DNA of 6,370 bases from CAYMJK01 sp043101635 (GCA_043101635.1 JBICIE010000319.1:1-6370); one strand, 5' to 3'; numbered from the stretch's first letter, positions 1 to 5,830 are shown. Numbers and translations are program-made. The notes: generated by a model from the letters alone, not told the origin.

Positions 1-1509
1 CCGGAGGCGCCGGAGGTTCTCGTCGAGCGCGTGGATCGCGACCGGGACGGGCAGGCCGACCTGCTCGTCACGGACAGCACGATCGATGTCGGGCGCGCCA
101 TCGGCCTGCCGGACTCGGCGCTGCTGGTGTTCGCGATCGCGCCGTTTGCGCTCGGGGCGGGGTACCTGTCGGGCAAGGCGGGGCTGATGGTGCTGGCCGG
201 CGGCGTGCTGGCGTACCTGATCGTCAACCCGATCCTCTTTGAACTCGGAATGCTGCCCGGATCGCTCAAGGGATACCAGGTTTCGACCGGCGGCTGGGGG
301 CGCGAGCACATCGGCAAGCCGCTGGGCATCGGGCTGCTGCTGGGCGGGGCGCTGATGGGGGTGGTGGTGTCGCTGCCCTCGATCGGCGCAGCGCTGCGGA
401 GCGTGGCGTCGGCGAAGGGGGCCCGGGGCGGCGGCAGCGACGAACTCGGGCTCAAGACGCTGGGCCTGGCGGCGGTTGGCGCCTTCTGCCTGCTGTTCCT
501 GACGGCGTTCCTCTCCAGCGGCGAGGCGAGCAACCGCTTTGATCCGGTGACCGGCGCGACGCTGGTGCAGGCGGTCGGCGAGGAGTCGGCGGCGGTCGCC
601 CCGCCCGAGGGCGGCTTCCCGACGACCGTGTTCCGCGGATACACCCTGCAGTTCGAAAACGCCGAGTCGCTGGCGCAGTGGGAGCAGATGGCGCCGGAGG
701 ACCGCGATGAATCGCTCAAGCGCATCCGGTCGCGTCCCGGGCTCCTGGCGGGGCTGCCGCCGGTGGCGCGGGCGCTGCTGATCGCGCTGATCGGCACGGT
801 GTGGATCTGGTTCAGCGGGATCATCATCGCCCAGTGCACGGGCATGACGGACTGGTCGCCGATCTCGGGCATTGCGCTCTTGACGGTCGTGCTGGTGATG
901 ATCCTGGCCGGCGTGGGGGCCGTGATCCCGGCGGTGCTGGTGGGCGCCACCTTGTGCTGCGCGATCACGATGTCGGCGGACATGATGGCCGACCTGCGGA
1001 CGGGCTCGATCGTGGGCGCCCTGCCGCGCCGGCAGCAGCTTGCCGAACTTGCAACGACGTGGATCGGACCCGTCATCTGCATGCTGACGGTGCTGCTGAT
1101 CGCGGCGGCGAACATGGAGAAGTTCGGCGTGCCGATGGGCATCGGCACCGAGACCGGGGCGCCGCAGGCTGAAGCGCTCAAGAGCGTGATCAACGGCGTG
1201 CAGGGCGGCGAGATGCCGTACGCGATGTACGGGTTCGGCACGCTGCTGGGGCTGCTGCTGGGGCTGGGATCGTTCGCGGGGCTGGGCGTGCTGATCGGGC
1301 TGAGCATGTACCTGCCGTTCATCTACATCTCGACCTACGGCATCGGGTGCATCATCAACATCACGCTGGCCAAGGTGAAGGGGAGGACCTGGGCCGAGGA
1401 GTGGGGTGTGCCGTTCGCGGCGGGGTTGATCGTCGGCGAGGCGATCCTGAGCCTGATCATCAACGCGATCATCGTGATCGCCGCGAGCATGGGAGGAGGG
1501 GCGTCATGA
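1..1509 (+). CDS. OPT-family oligopeptide/metal-chelate transporter, 5'-truncated by window edge
   Basis: This is the C-terminal 502 residues of an inner-membrane proton-coupled transporter of the OPT (oligopeptide transporter) family, which imports small peptides or metal chelates. The frame is open to base 1, so the true start lies upstream; bacterial members usually have about 600-700 residues, so perhaps 100-200 are missing. A GTG at 31 is only an internal codon. Family signs are the TGMTDWSPISG segment (visible residues about 280-290), the polar SADMMADLRTGSIVGALPRRQQ-like block (about 325-346; family form GAD-x-MQDLKTG-x-x-x-GASPR) and a C-terminal WGVPFAAGLIVGEA segment (about 468-480). 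Many hydrophobic spans are visible, roughly at 40-58, 60-82, 105-125, 150-171, 256-278, 288-318, 352-371, 411-443 and 472-496. A polar stretch of about 80 residues (173-253) separates the two membrane halves. The exact substrate cannot be told. The stop overlaps the next gene by 4 bp, which suggests an operon. Confidence 0.9.
   Translation, partial: PEAPEVLVERVDRDRDGQADLLVTDSTIDVGRAIGLPDSALLVFAIAPFALGAGYLSGKAGLMVLAGGVLAYLIVNPILFELGMLPGSLKGYQVSTGGWGREHIGKPLGIGLLLGGALMGVVVSLPSIGAALRSVASAKGARGGGSDELGLKTLGLAAVGAFCLLFLTAFLSSGEASNRFDPVTGATLVQAVGEESAAVAPPEGGFPTTVFRGYTLQFENAESLAQWEQMAPEDRDESLKRIRSRPGLLAGLPPVARALLIALIGTVWIWFSGIIIAQCTGMTDWSPISGIALLTVVLVMILAGVGAVIPAVLVGATLCCAITMSADMMADLRTGSIVGALPRRQQLAELATTWIGPVICMLTVLLIAAANMEKFGVPMGIGTETGAPQAEALKSVINGVQGGEMPYAMYGFGTLLGLLLGLGSFAGLGVLIGLSMYLPFIYISTYGIGCIINITLAKVKGRTWAEEWGVPFAAGLIVGEAILSLIINAIIVIAASMGGGAS
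1494..1499 (+). promoter_or_regulatory. Shine-Dalgarno site of the co-translated downstream gene
   Basis: A perfect AGGAGG lies 6 nt before the ATG at 1506, inside the last codons of the OPT gene. It decides the start of the 244-aa protein over longer in-frame alternatives, and together with the ATGA stop/start overlap it indicates translational coupling. Confidence 0.85.
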
Positions 1510-2240
1510 AGCTGCTTGCCAGCCTGCTGCTGACCGTCGCGCTGGCCCTGGGCACGCTGTCTGCCGCGACGGCGTACACATACCCGACATCCGCGGATCT
1601 CGTCGGGCGGACGCTGAAGTTCGACGCCGCCCGGGCGCCGGACGGGGCGGTGGTTGCGCCGAAGGACACGCCGATCACGCCCGAGGTCCTCGAAGCGCTG
1701 CGTGCGGCGAACGTCGAGCGGGTGCACGTGAAGGAGTTCGGGGTGGGGCTCTGGCCGCACAACTGGCTGTTCGCCCTCGCGCTGGGCGGGCTGTTTGCCG
1801 GCTCGATGCTGATGCGGGCGGCGGGGCGGAAGGCGGCGGCCGCTGGCCTGGCGCCGGTGGACGGTCGCGCTGTGATGTCGCCGCGGGATCTGGTGGCCAG
1901 CGCCAAGGCGGCCGTCGAGTCCCTTCGCAGCGAACTGGCCGGCGTTGCCGACGGGCGCCAGAGGACCCACCTGATCATCGAGCGGCTCGACGCGACGCGC
2001 AAGGCGCACCTGACCCCGTTCGTGGACTCCCGGGTCGAACTGGTGGGGTCGCTGGGGCTCGCCGGCTATGCGCGGATCATGGACATCTTCTCGGCGGCGG
2101 AGCGGCAGGTGAACCGGGCATGGTCCGCGGCGGCGGACGGGGCTCTGAACGAGTCCGAGGCGTGCCTCGAGCGGGCCAGCGATCTGCTCTCGGGAACCAT
2201 CTCGCTGCTCAACGAACTCCAGGGCGCAGCGCCGGGCTGA
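1506..2240 (+). CDS. Hypothetical signal-peptide protein with single membrane span and helical C-terminus
   Basis: I do not recognise a named family for this 244-aa protein. Residues 1-23 form a typical signal peptide (MK, a hydrophobic Leu/Ala core, then ATA before Y24). Residues 24-86 would be exported; within them a stretch with the sense 'PKDTPITPEVLEAL..ANVERVHV' (52-75) resembles the small beta-clip module (G..IT...I..L...GI..V.V) seen at the N-terminus of some HD-GYP proteins; this is a by-eye likeness only. Residues 87-103 form a membrane span followed by basic residues (RAAGRK), so the remaining 140 residues should be cytoplasmic. They are Ala/Leu/Glu/Arg-rich and probably all helical. 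The start is fixed by an AGGAGG site 6 nt upstream and the ATGA overlap with the OPT transporter gene. The tight coupling suggests a partner or accessory subunit of that transporter, which is inference. A signal peptide without cleavage, giving two spans, is also possible. Confidence 0.85.
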   Translation: MKLLASLLLTVALALGTLSAATAYTYPTSADLVGRTLKFDAARAPDGAVVAPKDTPITPEVLEALRAANVERVHVKEFGVGLWPHNWLFALALGGLFAGSMLMRAAGRKAAAAGLAPVDGRAVMSPRDLVASAKAAVESLRSELAGVADGRQRTHLIIERLDATRKAHLTPFVDSRVELVGSLGLAGYARIMDIFSAAERQVNRAWSAAADGALNESEACLERASDLLSGTISLLNELQGAAPG

Positions 2241-2261
2241 GCGGGCCTGCTCGTGCGGCGA

Positions 2262-2299
2262 GCCACTGCCGATGGAGTGAACGCTCACTAAGCAGTGGC
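2262..2299 (+). other. Intergenic stem-loop, possible transcription end of the OPT operon
   Basis: The arms GCCACTGC (2262-2269) and GCAGTGGC (2292-2299) are perfect inverted repeats. An inner stem AGTGA (2276-2280) / TCACT (2285-2289) closes on a 4-nt loop. The hairpin begins 22 bp after the stop of the preceding gene, a usual place for a terminator, but there is no T-tract after it. It could be a U-less terminator, an mRNA-stabilising structure or a protein site. The remainder of the 2241-2444 spacer shows only weak matches to promoters and a short inverted repeat (GAATC 2317-2321 / GATTC 2331-2335). Confidence 0.45.
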
Positions 2300-2431
2300 C
2301 CGACTGTCAGTTGCGCGAATCGAACTGGGGGATTCAACGAAGCCTCGCCGGGCGCCGGCGGATCTCTCACGCCGCGGCGGGGAGCGGGCCGACACTCAGT
2401 AGTCGAGAGAGAGCCGCAAGAGGATCTTGCC

Positions 2432-2439
2432 GGAAGGAG
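2432..2439 (+). promoter_or_regulatory. Shine-Dalgarno site of the coiled-coil gene
   Basis: GGAAGGAG lies 5 nt before the ATG at 2445. It favours that ATG over the in-frame TTG at 2427, which lies upstream of the site and has no comparable site of its own. A second in-frame ATG at 2454 is 14 nt from the site and less likely. Confidence 0.75.
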
Positions 2440-2444
2440 CCAGG

Positions 2445-3233
2445 ATGAGCGTCATGACCCGGATCTCCAGGATGCTGGGCCCGCGCAATCTGCGTCCGTC
2501 GCGGACCCGCCCGGGGCCGGCGGCGACGACCAGCCAGCGCATCGCCTCCAGCGCCGGAGTCCGCAAACCGGCCCAGACGGTGGAGCGCAAGCCGGCGCCG
2601 GCGCCGGTCGCCGTGGGCGCCGCGGCGAACGGGAGCGGCAGCGACGGCAAGGGCCAACTGAGCGACTCGCGGGTGCTGGCGGCGACCCGGACCAAGCAGG
2701 AACTGCTGAGCGAACTGCAGCAGAACTACCGGGAGGTGGTGGATCTGGTGCGCCGGGTCAAGACGCACATGGAGACGCAGGATGACCGGTTCGACCGCCT
2801 GATGCAGGTCGCCGAGCAGATCCGCCAGAGCGTCGAGGCGGCGCCGGGCCTGCGCGAAGACGCCCGCAAGGCGCTGGCGGCGCTGGATCAGCTCTCGGTG
2901 ACGCAGCGGGAGTGCCAGGACCGCACGGAGAACGCGCTGTCGGCCCAGTCGGGGCGGCTGAACCGGATGACGGAACTCATGGAGAGCTCCTCGGAGACGG
3001 AGCAGCGGGTCGCGGCGACGCTGAACGACATGGGCACGACGCTGTCGGCGATGGCCGGCGCCACGCAGGGGCTGGGGACCGCGCTGCAGGCGCTGCAGGA
3101 GCGGGAGGCCAAGCGCGACGCCCAGCTCGCCGGGCTGCTGACCCGGAGCCACCGGTGGATGGTGGCGATCACGGCGATGGTCGGGGTGGCGATCGCAGCC
3201 GGGCTGATCCTCGCGGCGATGCTGGCGAGCTGA
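2445..3233 (+). CDS. Hypothetical coiled-coil protein with C-terminal membrane anchor
   Basis: This 262-aa protein matches no family I recognise. Residues 1-75 are basic and rich in Pro, Ala, Gly and Ser (for example PAPAPVAV near 50-57) and are likely disordered. Residues about 80-233 are strongly helical, with spaced Leu/Val/Met and many Gln, Glu, Arg and Ala, as in long coiled coils. Residues 238-260 form a hydrophobic span preceded by RSHRW and ending almost at the C-terminus. This is a tail-anchored layout: no signal peptide, with the bulk of the chain in the cytoplasm. The central helix resembles, in composition only, the signalling helices of chemoreceptors; no receptor hairpin motif is visible. 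Polymerising or scaffold roles are conceivable but unproven. The next gene on the same strand begins 38 bp after the stop and may share the transcript. Confidence 0.8.
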   Translation: MSVMTRISRMLGPRNLRPSRTRPGPAATTSQRIASSAGVRKPAQTVERKPAPAPVAVGAAANGSGSDGKGQLSDSRVLAATRTKQELLSELQQNYREVVDLVRRVKTHMETQDDRFDRLMQVAEQIRQSVEAAPGLREDARKALAALDQLSVTQRECQDRTENALSAQSGRLNRMTELMESSSETEQRVAATLNDMGTTLSAMAGATQGLGTALQALQEREAKRDAQLAGLLTRSHRWMVAITAMVGVAIAAGLILAAMLAS

Positions 3234-3271
3234 CCGGTCCGGAGGCGGCTCAGCAGGTGTATCCTGCGGTC

Positions 3272-4771
3272 ATGAACCGCAACCTGATCCTTCGGATTTC
3301 AGTTCCTCTGGGCGCAGTTCTGCTCGCAGGGTCGCTGTTGGCGTGCGCCGGTCAGTCGGCAGCGCCGAAGCGCGAGGCCGGCGCTGCGCCGGACCTGCCC
3401 CCGGCGCCGGCCGACGCCGAGATCGTGCTGGATGGCGCAGTCGATGACTGGCGGCCCAACGCGAGCGTGGTCGCCGACTCGACGCATCTGTACTTCCGGG
3501 TGAAGGTCGCCGGAACGGATCAGACGCTCCAGGGGATGGCCCGGCCGCTGCTGGCCCGTTTCGATCTGGATGGCTCGGCCGAGACGGGAGCCCGGTACGC
3601 CTCGCCGCGGATCGCCCAGGACTTCGGCACGGACCTGGAGATCGTCTTCAGCCCCAAGGGCCCCGGAGACGAGCGCGGGCGCGGGGTGTCGATCAGCGCG
3701 GTCGGGGCCGACGGGTCGCTGCGTCCGATTGCGCTGGAGACGATCGACTTCCTGTTCACGCCGTCATATGCCGCGGAGTGGTACGAGGCGAGGATCTCGC
3801 TGGCGGCGCTGCTGGAGGCGGGTCTGCCGCGGCCGGAGGGCGGGGGCGCGGGGCGGCTGGTGTATGTGCTCGGCGATGGCGCTGGCGGCGTTGCCGGCTG
3901 GGCCGAGCCGGCGTGGTTCCGCTGGCCGGTGACGGCGCAGGCGCCGGCGCCGGCGGACGTGGCGGCGCCAGCGCGACCGCAAGACGCCATTCGGATCGTG
4001 TCGTGGAACGTGCTGCGGAGCCGGCCGAGCGAGGAGCCGGCGCCGTTTGCCCGGGTGCTCAGCGCCCTGGCGCCGGACATCGTGCTGGTGCAGGAGTGGG
4101 ATGAGCCGGACGCCGACGGGATCGCGGCCTGGTTCGAGACCAACGTCGGCGACCAGTGGCGGGCGATCAAAGGCGAGGGGCGCGGCGTGGCGGTTGTGAC
4201 GCGGTGGCCGGCGGCGCTGCTGGGGCCCGAGGCGCTGGAGCCGGAGGGGATGGATCGGCCCGTTCGGTTCATCGGGGCGCTGGTGGAAACCGACCGGGGA
4301 TCGGTGGCCGTGGGCAGCGCCCACCTGAAGTGCTGCGGGTACGCCGGCAGCGAGGAGGACACCGAGCGGATGGTCGAGGCCATCGCGATCCGGGACGCCA
4401 TCGGCGAAGCGCTGGCGGAACTGAGCCCGGGAGCGCTGGTGGTCGGCGGCGACATGAACCTCGTGGGCTCGCGCCCGCCGCTGGAGGCGCTGATGGCCGG
4501 GGCGGATCTCGACGGCAGCGACCTGGAGGTCGCCGAGGCGTTCACGCTCGGTGACCGGACGCAGGTGACCTGGAGCGCGGCGGGCGCCATCTTCGCGCCG
4601 GGGCGGCTGGACTATCTGGTCTACAGCGGCAGCAGCGCCGAGCTGGCGCACGCGTTCGTGCTGGATACGGCGGTGCTGAGCGAGACGGCTCTGGGGTCGA
4701 TGGGTCTTGCGCGGGGCGACTCGCGCGCCAGCGATCACCGGCCGCTGGTGCTGGACATCCGCATGCGGTAG
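3272..4771 (+). CDS. Predicted lipoprotein with endonuclease/exonuclease/phosphatase (EEP) domain
   Basis: This 499-aa predicted surface lipoprotein has two domains. Residues 1-25 are a lipoprotein signal with lipobox LLAC and Cys25 as the lipidated residue; Ala26 would not act as an inner-membrane retention signal. A Pro/Ala-rich linker follows. Residues about 48-220 contain an 'IVLDGAVDDW...LYFRV' pattern like the beta-sandwich N-terminal modules related to family 9 carbohydrate-binding domains (weak, by eye). A second PAPA linker (223-236) leads to an EEP domain at about 239-497. Its conserved residues are all present: Asn246 in SWNVL, Glu275 in VLVQEWD, His351 in SAHLK, Asp394 and Asn396 in GGDMN, Asp447 in RLDYLV and the Asp488-His489 pair in ASDHRPL. 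EEP enzymes cleave phosphodiester bonds in nucleic acids, phosphoinositides or sphingolipids with a divalent metal. The substrate here is unknown; extracellular DNA or a phospholipid is plausible. The start is uncertain: an in-frame GTG at 3257 lies closer (11 nt) to the GGAGG at 3241-3245. Confidence 0.9.
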   Translation: MNRNLILRISVPLGAVLLAGSLLACAGQSAAPKREAGAAPDLPPAPADAEIVLDGAVDDWRPNASVVADSTHLYFRVKVAGTDQTLQGMARPLLARFDLDGSAETGARYASPRIAQDFGTDLEIVFSPKGPGDERGRGVSISAVGADGSLRPIALETIDFLFTPSYAAEWYEARISLAALLEAGLPRPEGGGAGRLVYVLGDGAGGVAGWAEPAWFRWPVTAQAPAPADVAAPARPQDAIRIVSWNVLRSRPSEEPAPFARVLSALAPDIVLVQEWDEPDADGIAAWFETNVGDQWRAIKGEGRGVAVVTRWPAALLGPEALEPEGMDRPVRFIGALVETDRGSVAVGSAHLKCCGYAGSEEDTERMVEAIAIRDAIGEALAELSPGALVVGGDMNLVGSRPPLEALMAGADLDGSDLEVAEAFTLGDRTQVTWSAAGAIFAPGRLDYLVYSGSSAELAHAFVLDTAVLSETALGSMGLARGDSRASDHRPLVLDIRMR

Positions 4772-4783
4772 CGGCGGTGCTGG

Positions 4784-5524
4784 CTACTTGGCGTCGACCT
4801 CGACGACGTGGATCACGCCATCTTCGGACTTCTCGACGACGCCGAGATCCTGCAGCGCGGCGAGGGCGGCGAGCTGCTCGGCCTGCTTCTTGGACTGGCC
4901 CCACTTGGCGTCGAAGCGGCGCGGGCCGATCTCGACGCCGATCTTGAAGCACTTGGCGTGATCGGGGCCCTTCTCGTCGAGCACTCGATAGCTGGGGGTG
5001 TCGCCGAGGTTCTGCTGCGCGTACTGCTGGAGGACGCTCTTGAAGTTCTCCTGGTGGCCGCAGACGGCGGCCTGCCGGATGCGCGGCTCCAGCAGCGGTC
5101 CGATGAAGTTGCGGGCCGCCTCGAAGCCGCCATCGAGATAGATCGCGGCGATGACCGACTCAAGGACCGCCGCGGCGAGCGACTGCGGCAGGCGACTCTG
5201 CGAGAGCATGCCCTTGCCGAGCTCGAGGTACTCGTGGAGGCCGAGTTCGCGGCTGATGCGGGCGCAGGTCTGGCGCGAGACCGCGGTGGACTTGATCTTG
5301 GTCATCTCCCCCTCCAGGAGCGTGGGGAAGAGCTGGTAGATCCGCTCGGAGGCGATCATGCCCAGGACGGCGTCGCCGAGGAACTCCATGCGCTCGTTGG
5401 AGTCGAGCCGCCGATCGGCGATGGAGGCGTGCCGGAGGGACTCAACGAGGTAGCCCCGGTTGGTGAAGGTATAGCCGATTGCGCGCTCTGCCGCATCCAG
5501 CCGGTCGTCGGTCACACACACCAC
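4784..5524 (-). CDS. rnc: Ribonuclease III
   Basis: Ribonuclease III cleaves double-stranded RNA and matures rRNA precursors and some mRNAs in the cytoplasm. From the GTG at 5524 the product is 246 aa, close to the usual 220-250. Residues 43-54 are the family signature NERMEFLGDAVL; Glu44, Glu47 and Asp51 match the acidic residues E38, E41 and D45 of the E. coli enzyme, and Glu71 matches E65. Glu122 matches E117, but the position of D114 appears to be Ala119. Residues about 157-228 form a double-stranded-RNA-binding domain with GPDHAKCF and a SKKQAEQLAA helix. The start was chosen because GAGGG (5534-5530) lies 5 nt upstream of GTG 5524; GTG codons at 5521 and 5515 are close alternatives. The frame stays open to 5842, but the extra N-terminal residues look like non-coding GC-rich sequence. 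It converges on the EEP lipoprotein gene and diverges from rpmH. Confidence 0.95.
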   Translation of the reverse strand: MVCVTDDRLDAAERAIGYTFTNRGYLVESLRHASIADRRLDSNERMEFLGDAVLGMIASERIYQLFPTLLEGEMTKIKSTAVSRQTCARISRELGLHEYLELGKGMLSQSRLPQSLAAAVLESVIAAIYLDGGFEAARNFIGPLLEPRIRQAAVCGHQENFKSVLQQYAQQNLGDTPSYRVLDEKGPDHAKCFKIGVEIGPRRFDAKWGQSKKQAEQLAALAALQDLGVVEKSEDGVIHVVEVDAK

Positions 5525-5529
5525 TTGCG

Positions 5530-5534
5530 CCCTC
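5530..5534 (-). promoter_or_regulatory. Shine-Dalgarno site of rnc
   Basis: On the minus strand GAGGG ends 5 nt before GTG 5524, 8 nt before GTG 5521 and 14 nt before GTG 5515. It supports one of the first two codons as the start. Confidence 0.5.
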
Positions 5535-5614
5535 GGCGCGCCAGTCACGCACACACCGGCCCGCGCCACTGACGCCTCAGGCGGGGGCCGCATCGGACGT
5601 GGGTCTGCGCCAGG

Positions 5615-5645
5615 GTTCGACGACCGCCTTGGGCGGTCCACGAAC
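5615..5645 (-). other. Symmetric stem-loop in the predicted rnc leader
   Basis: Outer arms GTTCG (5615-5619) and CGAAC (5641-5645) and inner arms GACCGCC (5622-5628) and GGCGGTC (5632-5638) are perfect complements. They are separated by a 2x2 internal loop and closed by a 3-nt loop. It lies about 90 nt upstream of the rnc start. E. coli RNase III is known to cut a stem-loop in its own 5' leader and thus limit its own expression; a similar role here is an inference. It could also be a DNA-binding site serving the divergent promoters. Confidence 0.5.
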
Positions 5646-5660
5646 ACGGGCGCCAATCCC

Positions 5661-5682
5661 GGTCCCGGGGACCCCCGGGACC
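5661..5682 (-). other. GC-rich hairpin at the predicted 5' end of the rnc transcript
   Basis: GGTCCCGGG (5661-5669) and CCCGGGACC (5674-5682) form a 9-bp perfect stem with a 4-nt loop. If the promoter at 5688-5716 is right, transcription would start within a few bases of the outer edge of this hairpin, so the mRNA would begin with a stable 5' stem. Such a stem can protect an mRNA or delay ribosome loading. Confidence 0.5.
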
Positions 5683-5687
5683 CTGAC

Positions 5688-5716
5688 AGCTTACCTCCAG
5701 ATCGGCGGATCGCCAA
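5688..5716 (-). promoter_or_regulatory. Candidate sigma-70-type promoter of rnc
   Basis: On the minus strand TTGGCG (5716-5711) and TAAGCT (5693-5688) are separated by exactly 17 bp. They match the -35 and -10 consensus at 4/6 and 3/6, including the key TA...T of the -10 box. A start near 5681 would give a leader of about 155 nt. The housekeeping promoter consensus of this organism is not known to me, so this is a moderate call. Confidence 0.35.
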
Positions 5717-5785
5717 GCGCAAGTTGGCGCACGTGGGCCCGGTCGGCTGGCCGGTGCCCGGCGGGCCGGCTATCGTTGCCCCCGC

Positions 5786-5805
5786 CGGGCAGGGTCGACT
5801 GCCCG
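5786..5805 (+). other. Hairpin in the rpmH upstream region
   Basis: CGGGCAG (5786-5792) and CTGCCCG (5799-5805) form a perfect 7-bp stem with a 6-nt loop. It ends 14 bp before the Shine-Dalgarno site of rpmH. A TATCGT at 5771-5776 could be a -10 box for rpmH, but its -35 partner (TGGCCG at 5748-5753, 17-bp spacer) is weak. If that start is real, the hairpin lies at the 5' end of the rpmH mRNA. Confidence 0.4.
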
Positions 5806-5819
5806 ATCGAAACCCGAAC

Positions 5820-5824
5820 GGAGG
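5820..5824 (+). promoter_or_regulatory. Shine-Dalgarno site of rpmH
   Basis: GGAGG lies 6 nt before GTG 5831. This spacing supports GTG as the start of the L34 gene; no ATG lies in frame between the site and the conserved N-terminus. Confidence 0.8.
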
Positions 5825-5830
5825 TCGGCC

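Noticed and set aside
801..1172. Open frame inside the OPT gene
   Set aside because: It is a shadow of the transporter in another frame, with the Gly/Arg/His/Asp-rich composition typical of GC-rich shadow frames.
2311..2345. Possible start of a tmRNA or a tRNA T-arm (GGGGGATTCAACG)
   Set aside because: Only a dozen bases look similar; no acceptor stem, tag reading frame or CCA end is present nearby.
2588..3960. Recurring GCGCCGGCGCCGG units in the coiled-coil and EEP genes
   Set aside because: They encode Pro-Ala linkers (PAPA) in frame and are low-complexity coding sequence, not a repeat family.
3520..4738. Long minus-strand open frames opposite the EEP lipoprotein gene
   Set aside because: They are Ser/Ala/Pro/Arg-rich shadows with no domain signal; the plus strand carries a complete catalytic domain.
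4808..5572. Plus-strand 254-aa open frame opposite rnc
   Set aside because: It is the antisense frame of a confident RNase III gene and has no family likeness or convincing ribosome site.
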